From NCBI RefSeq assembly GCF_019857205.1, contig NZ_JAHWXO010000003.1, positions 310,001 through 374,000 on the forward strand: a stretch of 64,000 nucleotides of DNA, written 5' to 3'. This DNA is from Qipengyuania pacifica (lineage in GTDB: Bacteria > Pseudomonadota > Alphaproteobacteria > Sphingomonadales > Sphingomonadaceae). This document shows, in pieces, positions 35,024 through 44,236 of the stretch (the stretch's first letter is position 1; the number at the start of each line of letters is the position of its first letter). A program made the position numbers and the translations under genes. The notes below the pieces were generated by a model, which was not told the origin of the DNA, did not search any database, and saw nothing but the letters and a program-made list of their open reading frames with translations.

Positions 35024-35989
35024 TCAGAATTCGTCCGCTACGTCGAGCAGGCGGGTCACGCTCTTGGGCGCGACGGCGCGCCAGCTTCGCTGAAGCCAGT
35101 CCGCGACACTCTCCCAGTCGACGCCGGGCCGGTTCAGGATCACGCCGATCCATCCTGCCGCGCCGTAGTAGGCGGGTTTGTAATAGACTTGCGGCTGCGC
35201 TTCAACGAGGCCTTCAAGCTCGTCCATGCTCGAACATTTCACCAGCAGCGAAATATGCGGTGTGCCGTGATGCTGGTCGGAAAAATAGGCGAAGAACTTG
35301 CCCGATTTTTCCGTGCCCACCCGGAAGCCGGGCGAACCGTGGCTTTCGCGTTCGTGCGTTTCGGGCAGGGCCAGCGCCAGTTCGCGGACGCGGCCCAGCA
35401 GCCACTCCGGGTCGCTCCCTCGGGAAACGTAATCGGCCAGGACCCGGGGATAGAGCTGGTGTTCGGCGTGTCGGACGTGTTCGGCAAGCGAATCATACGT
35501 ATGATTGACATGTATTTTCACTTTGATCTGGCCCAGCACCTCGCCCGCATCGAGCTCTTCGGTGACCAGATGCACGCTCGCCCCGCCATGCGAATCGCCT
35601 GCCGCAATGGCCCGCGCATGCGTGTCGAGACCCGGATATTTGGGCAGCAGGGACGGGTGGATGTTGAGCATCCGGCCTTCCCAGCGTCTCACAAATTCGG
35701 GGCTCAGGATGCGCATATATCCAGCAAGAACAATATATTGCGCCCTGGCATCCAACGCCGCCTGTTCCATCGCCGCATCATGCTCGGCGCGCTTCATCCC
35801 CTTGTGGGACAGCGCGAAAGTCGCAACGCCTTCGGCCTCAGCCAGCGTCAGCGCCTCGGCTTCCGGATCGTTCGATGCCACCAGGCCGATCTCGTAAGGG
35901 CACCCCGGCAACCGGCTCGCATAAAGCAGCGCCGCCATATTCGTCCCCCGTCCGGAAACGAAGACCGCGACCCGCGCCTTGTCAGGCAT
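35024..35989 (-). CDS. purN: Phosphoribosylglycinamide formyltransferase fused to a MmcQ/YjbR domain
   Basis: The protein has 321 residues, about 110 more than ordinary PurN. Residues 1-190 are Pur[59 protein letters not shown], and the catalytic stretch [21 protein letters not shown] with [14 protein letters not shown] (Asn, His, Asp all present). Residues about 200-315 form a MmcQ/YjbR (cyanobacterial/E. coli YjbR) domain: [76 protein letters not shown]. YjbR domains have a double-wing DNA-binding-like fold of unknown role. The ATG overlaps purM by 8 bases. The enzyme transfers a formyl group to GAR in purine synthesis; the added domain's role is unknown. Confidence 0.92.
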   Translation of the reverse strand: MPDKARVAVFVSGRGTNMAALLYASRLPGCPYEIGLVASNDPEAEALTLAEAEGVATFALSHKGMKRAEHDAAMEQAALDARAQYIVLAGYMRILSPEFVRRWEGRMLNIHPSLLPKYPGLDTHARAIAAGDSHGGASVHLVTEELDAGEVLGQIKVKIHVNHTYDSLAEHVRHAEHQLYPRVLADYVSRGSDPEWLLGRVRELALALPETHERESHGSPGFRVGTEKSGKFFAYFSDQHHGTPHISLLVKCSSMDELEGLVEAQPQVYYKPAYYGAAGWIGVILNRPGVDWESVADWLQRSWRAVAPKSVTRLLDVADEF

Positions 35990-37091
35990 TATGCGTCGCC
36001 GACCAGCTATCGCGCGCCGCCCAGGTGCCGGCCGAACCTTTCACCGTGCAGCCTTTGTCACCTTCGGCGATGCGGCCCACGGCAAGGACGGTTTCTCCTG
36101 CTTTTTCAAGGCGGTCGCGTACTATTTCGACATTGGCGGGTTCGACCGCCAGCACCATGCCGACGCCGCAGTTGAACGTGCGCGCCATCTCGGCCGGCTC
36201 GATATTCCCCTGCGCCTGAAGGAAAGCCATGAGTCCCGGCTGCTCCCACCCATCCGCATCGACTTCCGCATGCGCGCCAGCAGGCAGCACGCGGGGAATG
36301 TTCTCGAGCAGGCCGCCACCGGTAATATGCGCCATCGCATCGATCAGCCCGTCGCGCACCAAGGGCAGCAGCGTCTTCACATAAATCCGCGTCGGCTCGA
36401 TAAGCGTGTCGATCAGCAGCCGGTCCCGATCGAATACGGCAGGGCGGTGGAGATTCCACAGCTTGTCTTCTGCGAGCCTGCGAACCAGCGAATAGCCGTT
36501 GGAATGCACTCCCGAACTCGCGAGGCCGAGAAGGATATGTCCCGGCGCGACACGCTCGCCCGTCAACTGCTCCCCGCGCTCGACTGCGCCGACGCAGAAA
36601 CCGGCAAGGTCGTAATCGCCGGCGGCGTACATGCCTGGCATTTCCGCCGTTTCACCACCGATCAGCGCGCACCCTGCCTGCGTGCAGCCTGCGGCAATGC
36701 CGGCAATTACCCGCTCGGCCACGCCATTCTCGAGCTTGCCGGTGGCGAAATAGTCTAGGAAGAAAAGCGGTTCGGCCCCCTGAACGATCAGATCGTTGAC
36801 GCACATGGCAACGAGATCGATTCCGACCGTGTCATGTTTGCCGCTATCGATGGCGAGCTTCAGCTTGGTGCCGACGCCATCGTTGCCTGCCACCAGCAGC
36901 GGATCCTTGTAGCCCGCAGCCTTGGGATCGAAAAAGCCCCCGAACCCGCCGATTTCTCCATCGGCACCCGGGCGCATGGTGGCCTTCACCAGAGGCCCGA
37001 TGGCCTTGACGAGAGCATTGCCCGCCTCGATTGAAACACCTGCCTGTTCGTAGGTGTAAGACGGGGTGTTCTGGCGCGGTTCGTCACTCAT
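35982..37091 (-). CDS. purM: Phosphoribosylformylglycinamidine cyclo-ligase (AIR synthetase)
   Basis: The protein has 369 residues. PurM closes the imidazole ring of FGAM with ATP in purine synthesis. The ATG at 37091 begins the usual N-terminus ([28 protein letters not shown]). Signatures: [35 protein letters not shown] near 50-85, [33 protein letters not shown] near 90-120, [16 protein letters not shown] near 145, [18 protein letters not shown] near 190, and [17 protein letters not shown] near 260. The longer in-frame stretch upstream belongs to the divergent DUF2066 gene region. It is the first gene of purM-purN-sulfotransferase. Confidence 0.97.
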   Translation of the reverse strand: MSDEPRQNTPSYTYEQAGVSIEAGNALVKAIGPLVKATMRPGADGEIGGFGGFFDPKAAGYKDPLLVAGNDGVGTKLKLAIDSGKHDTVGIDLVAMCVNDLIVQGAEPLFFLDYFATGKLENGVAERVIAGIAAGCTQAGCALIGGETAEMPGMYAAGDYDLAGFCVGAVERGEQLTGERVAPGHILLGLASSGVHSNGYSLVRRLAEDKLWNLHRPAVFDRDRLLIDTLIEPTRIYVKTLLPLVRDGLIDAMAHITGGGLLENIPRVLPAGAHAEVDADGWEQPGLMAFLQAQGNIEPAEMARTFNCGVGMVLAVEPANVEIVRDRLEKAGETVLAVGRIAEGDKGCTVKGSAGTWAARDSWSATHNA

Positions 37092-37160
37092 GACACCCGC
37101 CTTACGCATTCGCGCTTGGATTTCCAGTTGCCTTTGGGCAAAAGGCGCCCTGTTTCCCCC

Positions 37161-38429
37161 ATGAGCCAAGCTATCTCCCTTCAGCACGCCCTTCGCCGTC
37201 CCGCCATATTGGCGATCATGCTGGCCGCTTTCTGCGTGCTGGGCGTGGCTGTATGGGCGCAGGTCGGGGGTGAACGTGGTATCGCGCCGGTCGCGTCGAC
37301 CAGCGATATCCAGGTTTCGGGTGTCGAAGTGGATGTACATGCCGACACCGGTACCGAAGCCCGCGAGAAAGCCTGGGTCGAAGCGCAGCGTAAGGCTTGG
37401 GAGCGTCTCGACGGACCCGAGTTGAGCGATTCGCAGATCGAAGGGCTCGTGTCAGCCATCGTCATCGAACGCGAGCGACTGGGGCCAAAGCGGTATATCG
37501 CCACGCTTGGCGTGGTTTTCGATCGTCAACGGGCATCCCGCTATCTTGGGGCGCAAGGCGAGGCGACCCGTTCCGCACCCATGCTGCTCCTGCCGGTAAC
37601 CGTTTCGGCAGGCACGCAGATGATCTACGAGCAGCGCAATCCCTGGCAACGGGCTTGGGCGGAATACCAGGCGGGCCAAAGTCGGATCGATTACGTTAGG
37701 CCCGCAGGCGCCGGCGGCGATTCGCTCTTGTTGACCTATGGACAGACCGGCCGGCGCAGTCGCACGTGGTGGCGCAATGCACTTGACCAGTTCGGCGCCG
37801 CCGATGTGCTCGTCTCCATCGCCAATCTGCGGTATACCTATCCGGGCGGTCCCGTCGAAGGTACGTTCACCGCAAGGTTCGGGCCGGACGACGACTTCCT
37901 GGGTAGCTTCGAAATGAGGGCAGCGTCACCTGCCGAACTGCCGGCTATGCTGGATAAGGCCGTTGTCCGCTTCAATCGCCTGTTCGAAACCGCGCTGGCC
38001 AATGGCACGCTCAAACCCGATCCGACGCTCAACATCGGTACTCCGGAACTCAGCCCGGCGCTGCAGCGCCTGCTCGAACTCGGGCGATCGGTCCGGGCGC
38101 AGGATCAGGCCGCGGCAACTGCAGAGCCGACGACCGAGAGCGGCGATGCAATCACGGCTGCGCCGATTCGCACGCCTCCGCCCGAAGGTTCCGTCGCGCT
38201 GTATACGGTGCAGGTCGCGACCCCCGATGCATCTGCTTTCGATACAGCCGTCAGTTCGGTGCGGGGCACGCCCGGTGTTCGCAATACGGGTATCCGTAGC
38301 ACCGCTATCGGTGGGACGTCGGTGATGACGGTCAGTTATTCCGGCACGATTGCGCAACTGGCGGATGCCCTGCGCGCACGGGGCTTTACCGTCAGCCAGG
38401 GCAGCAACGCGCTCGCCATCAGTCGCTGA
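37161..38429 (+). CDS. DUF2066 domain-containing membrane-anchored protein
   Basis: The protein has 422 residues. The ATG at 37161 precedes a single N-terminal hydrophobic segment ([23 protein letters not shown]), a signal peptide or anchor. No good Shine-Dalgarno precedes it (TGTTTCCCCC), so an in-frame TTG at 37116 or leaderless initiation cannot be excluded. The DUF2066 region follows ([84 protein letters not shown]). The C-terminus ([29 protein letters not shown]) looks like a small ferredoxin-like repeat. Function unknown, periplasmic by prediction. It precedes hdaA by ten bases, an arrangement common in this group. Confidence 0.82.
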   Translation: MSQAISLQHALRRPAILAIMLAAFCVLGVAVWAQVGGERGIAPVASTSDIQVSGVEVDVHADTGTEAREKAWVEAQRKAWERLDGPELSDSQIEGLVSAIVIERERLGPKRYIATLGVVFDRQRASRYLGAQGEATRSAPMLLLPVTVSAGTQMIYEQRNPWQRAWAEYQAGQSRIDYVRPAGAGGDSLLLTYGQTGRRSRTWWRNALDQFGAADVLVSIANLRYTYPGGPVEGTFTARFGPDDDFLGSFEMRAASPAELPAMLDKAVVRFNRLFETALANGTLKPDPTLNIGTPELSPALQRLLELGRSVRAQDQAAATAEPTTESGDAITAAPIRTPPPEGSVALYTVQVATPDASAFDTAVSSVRGTPGVRNTGIRSTAIGGTSVMTVSYSGTIAQLADALRARGFTVSQGSNALAISR

Positions 38430-38439
38430 GGCGCAGGCG

Positions 38440-39054
38440 ATGACGTCGCAGATTGCGCTCCCGCTGATTCCGGCAGGTGCGAGAGATCCGGCATCCATCG
38501 CCATAGGATCCGGCAACCGTGCGGTTGCAGAAGCGCTGGCCGCACCTGAAAACTGGCCGTTTCGCACCGCCATTCTCCACGGCCCACCGCGCTCTGGAAA
38601 ATCGCTTCTGGCGCGCTGGTTTGCCAACCGGCATGCGGGAGGGGTGATCGATGGCGTGGAGGCGCTTGATGAAACCGAGGTCTTCCATAGCTGGAACAGG
38701 GCCCAGGAAGACGGTTTCCCGCTGCTGGTTGTGGTTGATGGCGAAAACTGGACGATTACTCTTCCCGACTTGCGCAGCCGTATGGGGGCTGCCCTGCAAC
38801 TCGAGATCGGTGCCCCGGACGACGATATGGCCGCCGAACTCATGCTCAACCACGCGTTGCAGCGCGGCCTCGTCCTGGGAGAGGGGGCACCTGCCTATCT
38901 CATCCCGCGTATGGAGCGCAGCTATGCGGCAATTGAGAAAATCGTGTCGGAAATCGACCGGCTGAGCCTTGAACGGCAGGTTCCGGCAACCCTATCTGTA
39001 TGGCGAGACGCGCTGGAAGCGGTGCAGGGCCCCGAACAGGGCCGCTTGATTTAA
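38440..39054 (+). CDS. hdaA: DnaA regulatory inactivator HdaA
   Basis: The protein has 204 residues. HdaA (Hda homologue) binds the sliding clamp and promotes hydrolysis of DnaA-bound ATP, preventing re-initiation. The N-terminal clamp-binding motif is visible as QIALPL (residues 4-9). The DnaA-like ATPase region has AILHGPPRSGKSLLARWFANRH near 45-65 (Walker A), LLVVVDGENW near 95, and LPDLRSRMGAALQLEIGAPDDDMAAELML near 105-135 with the sensor region. The sequence then ends after the AAA lid without a domain-IV DNA-binding helix, as expected for Hda. The ATG at 38440 lies ten bases after DUF2066. Confidence 0.9.
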   Translation: MTSQIALPLIPAGARDPASIAIGSGNRAVAEALAAPENWPFRTAILHGPPRSGKSLLARWFANRHAGGVIDGVEALDETEVFHSWNRAQEDGFPLLVVVDGENWTITLPDLRSRMGAALQLEIGAPDDDMAAELMLNHALQRGLVLGEGAPAYLIPRMERSYAAIEKIVSEIDRLSLERQVPATLSVWRDALEAVQGPEQGRLI

Positions 39055-39081
39055 CTGCCCGCGAGTGGGAGAATAGTGCCA

Positions 39082-39783
39082 ATGTTGGAACGGCTTGTCG
39101 CCTATCTCGACAGCGTGAAGGCACGCGATCCGGCCCCCCGCAGCCGCTGGGAAGTGCTGACATATCCCGGTGTCTGGGCCGTCGGGTATCACCGCATCGC
39201 GCATTGGCTGTTCGAGGCGGAACTGTTTTTTCTTGCCCGATTGGTGAATCACTGGAGCCGTATGTTCACGGCGATCGACATTCATCCCGGTGCGAAGATC
39301 GGAAAAAACTTTTTCATCGATCACGGTTTTTCGGTGATTGGAGAAACCGCCGAGATTGGCGACAACGTGACCATCTATCAGTGCGTTACGTTGGGCGGGA
39401 CGAACCCGACGAATGGAAAGGGCGGCAAACGTCACCCGACCATTTCGGATGATGTCATCATCGGTTCGGGGGCGCAGGTGATCGGCCCGATTACTGTGGG
39501 TCGGCGCGCGCGTATCGGTGCCAATGCGGTCGTCACGGATGAAGTGCCAGAGGGTGCGACCATGATTGGTCTGAAGGCCCGCAGCACACTGGTCCCGGCC
39601 GAGGAGTGGGTGAAGGAATTCATTCCCTATGGCACCCCCTGCGATGATCCGTGCGAAAGCACGCGTGAGCTCGGCCGTGATTGCATCGAAAAGCTCGAGA
39701 ACGAGCTTAAGCAGCTGAGGGCGGAAGTCGCTGCACTGCGTGCCGAACAGGAACCGGTCCGACGTAGCGGGACCGAAGATTGA
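39082..39783 (+). CDS. epsC: Serine O-acetyltransferase EpsC
   Basis: The protein has 233 residues. The enzyme acetylates L-serine with acetyl-CoA, the first step towards cysteine. The ATG at 39082 is preferred to an in-frame GTG at 39076 because GGGAGA (39067-39072) is spaced properly only for the ATG. The EpsC/CysE pattern is clear: SRWEVLTYPGVWAVGYHRIAHWLF, IHPGAKIGKNFFIDHGFSVIGETAEIGDNVTIYQCVTLGG (hexapeptide left-handed helix with catalytic His), GKGGKRHPTISDDVIIGSGAQVIGPI. The C-terminal 40 residues form a predicted coiled coil (CIEKLENELKQLRAEVAALRAEQ), an extension that may aid oligomerisation. Confidence 0.93.
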   Translation: MLERLVAYLDSVKARDPAPRSRWEVLTYPGVWAVGYHRIAHWLFEAELFFLARLVNHWSRMFTAIDIHPGAKIGKNFFIDHGFSVIGETAEIGDNVTIYQCVTLGGTNPTNGKGGKRHPTISDDVIIGSGAQVIGPITVGRRARIGANAVVTDEVPEGATMIGLKARSTLVPAEEWVKEFIPYGTPCDDPCESTRELGRDCIEKLENELKQLRAEVAALRAEQEPVRRSGTED

Positions 39784-40133
39784 TGAGCTATCTCGGCGAC
39801 ACGGTGGTCGCTTTCCCCGGGCGTAAACCGCAGCAAGTGGGCTTCGGTCGCGATGAACTGACGCGAATACTCGATCTTTACGGACGCATGGTCGCTGCTG
39901 GGGAGTGGCGGGATTATGCCATGGACTTCACGCGCGACGTAGCCGTTTTCGCAGCTTTCCGACGCGCAGCGGAAAGGCCGCAGGCGCGGATCGAGAAACG
40001 GCCGGCATTGCGCAATAAGCAGGGCATGTGGACACTCTTCGGTGAACACGGCCAGATATTGAAACGCGGGCATGAACTGCCCGGCGTCATTGCCCCTGTC
40101 GAACGTCGCTTGCTGAAAGCGATCGACGATTAG
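39780..40133 (+). CDS. DUF2794 family protein
   Basis: The protein has 117 residues. The start overlaps the epsC stop as ATGA at 39780; a second ATG follows immediately. It shows the DUF2794 pattern: VGFGRDELTRILDLYGRMVAAGEWRDYAMDFTRDVAVFAAFRRAAERPQARIEKRPAL, then MWTLFGEHGQILKRGHELPGVIAPVERRL. No catalytic motif is evident and no function is established for the family, which is common in alphaproteobacteria. It is the last gene of the DUF2066-hdaA-epsC transcript and is followed by a strong terminator. Confidence 0.88.
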   Translation: MMSYLGDTVVAFPGRKPQQVGFGRDELTRILDLYGRMVAAGEWRDYAMDFTRDVAVFAAFRRAAERPQARIEKRPALRNKQGMWTLFGEHGQILKRGHELPGVIAPVERRLLKAIDD

Positions 40134-40141
40134 GACATAAA

Positions 40142-40170
40142 AAAGGGCTCGCATGTGATGCGAGCCCTTT
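40142..40170. terminator. Bidirectional rho-independent terminator
   Basis: GGGCTCGCAT (40145-40154) pairs perfectly with ATGCGAGCCC (40158-40167), a 10-bp stem with a 3-base loop, flanked by AAAA and TTT. It lies between the convergent DUF2794 and SDR genes and can serve both. Confidence 0.85.
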
Positions 40171-40189
40171 CGTAAGCTGTCGGTCAGTA

Positions 40190-41119
40190 TCAGCTACGAG
40201 CGCTGCTCGGCCCCGTACCGGTAACTTTCTGCATTGCGGTCAGGATAGCGCCCGACTGTTCGCTACCGGACTGCGGGGCCTTAAGGTTCGAAAATTCGCT
40301 GATCTTGTCCCAGTTGGCAGCGAAACCTTCGACCGTGCGATCTTCGTCCTTCAGCCAGACTGCGTCGTTCATAACCGTCCAGGCGGAATGGAAACCACCA
40401 GCGCCGGCGCCGACGATGGCATTGGTCGGTGCATCTTCACTAACGAGGAAAAGCGCGGCCGGAACCACATTGACCGGATCGAACAGCTTGAAGGCTTCTT
40501 CGGGGAAGAGATCTTCGGTCATGCGCGTGCCTGCCACAGGCGAGATCGTGTTGACCTTGATGTTGTACTTCGCACCTTCGAGCTGCAGCGTTTTGGTCAG
40601 GCCAGCCAGACCCAGCTTGGCCGCACCATAGTTTGCCTGGCCGAAATTGCCGAACAGACCGGTCGAGGACGCTGTCATAAGGATACGGCCATAGGCCTGC
40701 TCGCGCATGGTTTCCCAAGCCGCCTTGGCGACATTGGCCGAACCGTTGAGGTGAACGTCAACGACGAATTCGAAATCGTCCATCGTCATTTTGGCGAAGG
40801 TCTTGTCGCGCAGAACACCGGCGTTGTTGATGACGACATGCACGCCGCCCCACTTCTGCTTCGCGTCGGCGATCATCTTTTCCATCTGGTCGAATTCGGT
40901 CACCGAACCGCCGTTCGAAACTGCCTCGCCGCCGGCCTTTTCGATTTCCTCGACTACCTGCAGTGCCATATCCGAATGGCCGGTACCGTCACGCGAGCCT
41001 CCCAGATCGTTTACGACGACCTTGGCGCCGCGCCGCGCAAGCTCCAGCGCGTATTCACGGCCCAGACCGCCGCCAGCGCCGGTGACGATTGCTACCTTGT
41101 CCTTGAAATCGATGCTCAT
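40190..41119 (-). CDS. SDR-family 3-hydroxyacyl-CoA dehydrogenase-like protein
   Basis: The protein has 309 residues. It resembles the SDR part of peroxisomal multifunctional enzyme type 2: VAIVTGAGGGLGREYALELARRGAKVVVNDLGGSRDGTG, with the Asp-Leu-Gly-Gly pattern indicating NAD preference. VVINNAGVLRDKTFAKMTMDDFEFVVDVHLNGSANVAKAAW and the catalytic Ser and Tyr-x-x-x-Lys of ILMTASSTGLFGNFGQANYGAAKLGLAG follow. The tail MNDAVWLKDEDRTVEGFAANWDKISE is typical of that subgroup. The likely reaction is oxidation of 3-hydroxyacyl-CoA in beta-oxidation; substrate length unknown. The ATG at 41119 has GGAGCA upstream. It is transcribed alone. Confidence 0.88.
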   Translation of the reverse strand: MSIDFKDKVAIVTGAGGGLGREYALELARRGAKVVVNDLGGSRDGTGHSDMALQVVEEIEKAGGEAVSNGGSVTEFDQMEKMIADAKQKWGGVHVVINNAGVLRDKTFAKMTMDDFEFVVDVHLNGSANVAKAAWETMREQAYGRILMTASSTGLFGNFGQANYGAAKLGLAGLTKTLQLEGAKYNIKVNTISPVAGTRMTEDLFPEEAFKLFDPVNVVPAALFLVSEDAPTNAIVGAGAGGFHSAWTVMNDAVWLKDEDRTVEGFAANWDKISEFSNLKAPQSGSEQSGAILTAMQKVTGTGPSSARS

Positions 41120-41236
41120 GGAACTGCTCCTGCTATGTCGTTTACGTAAAGGTCAATGTGGGCTGCGAGGTGGCACGATCCCCTCGCAGTTGCAACAGGG
41201 GGCATGGCGGACCGCCATTCCGTAGCGGCGGACTGT

Positions 41237-41908
41237 TCAGCCGAGGCGCGCGAGAGCCGGTATGAGTTCGGACAGCGAATCGATTTCCGCATCCGCACCC
41301 AGTTCGCCGCGGGGCTTGTCGCAATATCCATAGCGAGCGCCGATCACCGGCACATTGGCCGCGCGAGCCGCTTTCACGTCGTATGAACTGTCGCCCACGA
41401 AGGCGAGCGACCCCCCACCGCCACGCCTGATGGCTTCGAAGATCGGGTCCGGTGCAGGCTTGGATCGTCCCTTGCCCATGGTATCGCCGCCAATGACGCC
41501 GGCGAAGCGATCGCGCAGACCCAGCGATTCCAGGATTTGCGAGGCGAAGCTTTCGAACTTGTTCGTCACCACGACCATGGCGATGCCACGATCTTCAAGG
41601 TCGGCCAGTACCTCGGCGGCGTGGGGGTACGGCCGCGTGTGGACTGCGTTGTTCTCTGCGTAGAAAGCCAGCATGGCTTTGTAGAGCTTGCGGAATTCTT
41701 CTTCCGGCAGGCCGCCCTGTTCGTCCACCGCGCGCATCAGCATGATCTTCGCACCGCCGCCGATGAGGTCGCTGGCATGATCGGCGGGGACCTTCTCAAA
41801 GCCACCGAGCTCAAGGGCGTGGTTGACGGCTGCGCCGAGGTCCCGGTGGGTTTCGAGCAGTGTCCCGTCGAGGTCGAAACCGATAATCTGAAATGGCAGT
41901 TGGCTCAT
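41237..41908 (-). CDS. gph: Phosphoglycolate phosphatase-like HAD hydrolase
   Basis: The protein has 223 residues. The ATG at 41908 begins FQIIGFDLDGTLLETHRDLGAAVNHALE (HAD motif I, nucleophile Asp in DLDGT). It continues with VVVTNKFESFASQILESLGL (motif II), GRSKPAPDPIFEAIRRGG (motif III Lys), and SLAFVGDSSYDVKAARAANVPVIGARYGYCDKP (motif IV). The alpha-helical cap and length match Gph, which removes phosphoglycolate formed by DNA repair or oxygenase side reactions. Related phosphatases cannot be excluded. It is divergent from glmU, 61 bases apart. Confidence 0.85.
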   Translation of the reverse strand: MSQLPFQIIGFDLDGTLLETHRDLGAAVNHALELGGFEKVPADHASDLIGGGAKIMLMRAVDEQGGLPEEEFRKLYKAMLAFYAENNAVHTRPYPHAAEVLADLEDRGIAMVVVTNKFESFASQILESLGLRDRFAGVIGGDTMGKGRSKPAPDPIFEAIRRGGGGSLAFVGDSSYDVKAARAANVPVIGARYGYCDKPRGELGADAEIDSLSELIPALARLG

Positions 41909-41969
41909 GCGACGGGCGGTGCAGTATGCGCCTTCAAACTGCAAGGGAATGATGGCAAGGGCCTTGATC

Positions 41970-43331
41970 ATGAAAACCGATCGCGAATTCGCCGCCATAA
42001 TTCTTGCTGCCGGCAAGGGAACCCGCATGAAGAGCAACCTGCACAAGGTGCTTCATCCGATTGCGGGACGCCCAATGCTGATGCATCTGCTCGACAGCCT
42101 TGCGGAACTGGAATTCCAGCGCACCGTGGTTGTGGTCGGGGACAAGCGCGAGCAGATGGATGCCGCGTTGGCGAAACGCGATATCACGACCGCTCTTCAG
42201 GAACCCCAGCTTGGCACGGCCCACGCTGCGCTACAGGCGCGCGAAGCGTTGGCCGGGTTCACTGGTAACATTCTCGTGTGTTTTGGCGATTGCCCGATGG
42301 TCAAGGCGGCTACCGTCCGCAAACTGGTCGCTGCGCTGGACGATGGGGCCAAGGTCGCGGTGCTCGGTTTCCGCCCCGATGACCCACTGCAATATGGCCG
42401 CATCATTGCCGATAGCGATGGCCGGGTGGCAAAGATGGTGGAATATAAGGATGCAACGGATGATGAAAAGGCGTGCGACCTTTGCAATTCCGGTCTCATA
42501 ATTGCGCATTCGGACGACATGTGGGCGCTGCTGGATGCGGTCGGCAACGACAATGCGCAGGGTGAATATTACCTGCCCGATGTCGCGACGGGCGCCATTG
42601 CGCGGGGCGATAGAGTTGCCGTGGTGGAAACCGATGCAGCTGAAGTCGCGGGCATCAACAGCAGGGCTGAACTGGCGGCAGCAGAAGCGCAATGGCAGGA
42701 TGATCAACGCGATTACTGGATGAGCGAAGGGGTCACTCTGAGGGCTCCGGAAACCGTATTCTTCAGTTACGATACCAGGCTGGCAGCCGACGTCACGATC
42801 GACCCGAATGTGGTGTTCGGTCCCGGTGTGACCATCGCAAGCGGCGCTCATATCAAGAGCTTTTGTCACCTCGAAGGGGCAACTATCGGAGAAGACTGTT
42901 CGGTTGGACCCTACGCGCGCCTGCGGCCCGGCGCCGTTATGGGAAAGAACAGTTTCGTCGGCAATTTCGTCGAAATGAAAAAGGCAGTGCTGGGCGAAGG
43001 TGCCAAGGCAAGCCACCTCTCCTATCTCGGAGATGCAGAAATAGGCGCTAATGCCAATATCGGCGCGGGCACGATCACCTGCAATTACGATGGCTATTTC
43101 AAGTACAAAACCGTGATCGGGGAGCGCGCCTTCATCGGCTCCAATAGCTCTCTCATCGCGCCCGTCACGATTGGCGCGGATGCAATCGTCGGCGCGGGAA
43201 GTGCCGTCAGCCGGGACGTCGGTGCAGGCGATCTTCGGGTGGTCCGCGGCGAGCAGAGCGTGAAGCCTGGCTGGGCCGACCGCTTTCACGATGCGATGAA
43301 GAAGAAAAAAGCGGCCGAGAAGAAGGACTGA
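41970..43331 (+). CDS. glmU: Bifunctional GlcNAc-1-P uridyltransferase/GlcN-1-P acetyltransferase
   Basis: The protein has 453 residues. GlmU acetylates glucosamine-1-phosphate and then makes UDP-GlcNAc for peptidoglycan and lipid A. The ATG at 41970 begins FAAIILAAGKGTRMKSNLHKVLHPIAGRPMLMH (pyrophosphorylase signature). LGTAHAALQARE, LVCFGDCPMV and NSGLIIAHSDDMWALLDAVGNDNAQGEYYLPD follow. The C-terminal half (about 245-430) is a left-handed beta-helix of hexapeptides with SVGPYARLRPGAVMGKNSFVGNFVEMKKAVLGEGAKASHLSYLGDAEIGANANIGAGTITCNYDG, carrying the acetyltransferase site. The tail is lysine-rich (MKKKKAAEKKD). Confidence 0.97.
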   Translation: MKTDREFAAIILAAGKGTRMKSNLHKVLHPIAGRPMLMHLLDSLAELEFQRTVVVVGDKREQMDAALAKRDITTALQEPQLGTAHAALQAREALAGFTGNILVCFGDCPMVKAATVRKLVAALDDGAKVAVLGFRPDDPLQYGRIIADSDGRVAKMVEYKDATDDEKACDLCNSGLIIAHSDDMWALLDAVGNDNAQGEYYLPDVATGAIARGDRVAVVETDAAEVAGINSRAELAAAEAQWQDDQRDYWMSEGVTLRAPETVFFSYDTRLAADVTIDPNVVFGPGVTIASGAHIKSFCHLEGATIGEDCSVGPYARLRPGAVMGKNSFVGNFVEMKKAVLGEGAKASHLSYLGDAEIGANANIGAGTITCNYDGYFKYKTVIGERAFIGSNSSLIAPVTIGADAIVGAGSAVSRDVGAGDLRVVRGEQSVKPGWADRFHDAMKKKKAAEKKD

Positions 43332-43425
43332 GCTTTCCCACTTTGGTCGTACGATTCTTGTAGGGTCGATTTTTCGAAAATCACGGGCAGCGGCGGGCCG
43401 AAAGTCGGTCAGCCATCCCTATTCG

Positions 43426-43441
43426 TTTACAGCTCGTTTAC
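43426..43441 (+). promoter_or_regulatory. CtrA-box-like sequence upstream of the chemoreceptor gene
   Basis: TTTA, seven bases, then TTTAC (43426-43441) is followed by CATG. The known alphaproteobacterial CtrA site is TTAA-N7-TTAAC, so this is one base off in each half. It lies 46 bases before the TTG start. The same stretch is a direct repeat of CGTTTAC with an 11-base period. Assignment is tentative. Confidence 0.3.
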
Positions 43442-43486
43442 CATGTTCCTTTAGCCGGCGGTGGAGGTTAATCGGGAGCCCCGACA

Positions 43487-44224
43487 TTGGATACGGAAAA
43501 GTCTAGCCAGCTGGCCGAGTATAAGGCGGTATGGGCTGCGACAACGCAATCTTTCGGCATGGTCCAGATGACCTTCGACGGGATCATCACCGCAGCAAAC
43601 GAAAAGTTTCTCGAGATCTTCGGATATCGCGAAAAGCAGGTGGTGGGTTTTCACCACCGCATGTTGTGCGATCATACTTATGCGCAGTCGCACGAGTATC
43701 GTAAGTTCTGGGCACAGTTGGGCGAGGGCCTGACGATGGCCAATCGCTTCAAGCGCGAACATCGTAATGGCGGCACCCTGTGGCTTCAGGCTGTCTACAC
43801 GCCCATCTTCGATGCCGATGGGAAGCCTGCCCGAGTGCTCAAGATCGCGACCGATATAACGCGACAGACGGAGCTCGAACTGGAACTCGACGACCGCCTA
43901 CGCGACAGCGAGAGGCTGCGAAAGGAACTGGTGGAGGCTTCCAACATCAAGGAAGCGACCATTTCGGACATCGGCAAGATCGTGCGCACGATCGAGGCTG
44001 TCGCTGACCAGACGCGTCTTCTGGCGCTGAATGCATCGATAGAGGCCGCGCGAGCTGGTGAAGCGGGCCGCGGCTTTGCCGTCGTCGCCGATGAAGTCAA
44101 GAAACTGTCCCTCACGATCGGCGAGGCGACGAGGCAGGCCGAGAGCCTGATGAAAAATGCCCTTGACTCCAAAAATCCGTCCACCCCGGCCAGGCCGGAG
44201 GGACGGATTAAGTTGGTCGCCTAA
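43487..44224 (+). CDS. Small soluble PAS-domain methyl-accepting chemotaxis-type protein
   Basis: The protein has 245 residues and starts at TTG 43487; GGGAG is eight bases upstream and no in-frame ATG fits. A single PAS domain spans about 15-125 ([80 protein letters not shown]). A short coiled coil follows, then only the tip of the chemoreceptor signalling hairpin (about 165-220: [50 protein letters not shown]). There are no transmembrane helices, no HAMP domain, and the hairpin is too short for the usual methylation helices. Similar short PAS-MCP proteins are common in sphingomonads. The kinase partner is not in this window; the ligand is unknown, possibly flavin or heme by analogy. Confidence 0.85.
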   Translation: MDTEKSSQLAEYKAVWAATTQSFGMVQMTFDGIITAANEKFLEIFGYREKQVVGFHHRMLCDHTYAQSHEYRKFWAQLGEGLTMANRFKREHRNGGTLWLQAVYTPIFDADGKPARVLKIATDITRQTELELELDDRLRDSERLRKELVEASNIKEATISDIGKIVRTIEAVADQTRLLALNASIEAARAGEAGRGFAVVADEVKKLSLTIGEATRQAESLMKNALDSKNPSTPARPEGRIKLVA

Positions 44225-44236
44225 GCTGCCCGTCTA

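Noticed and set aside
34793-36175. 460-codon plus-strand frame
   Set aside because: Antisense to the sulfotransferase, purN and purM genes, all of which have strong homology.
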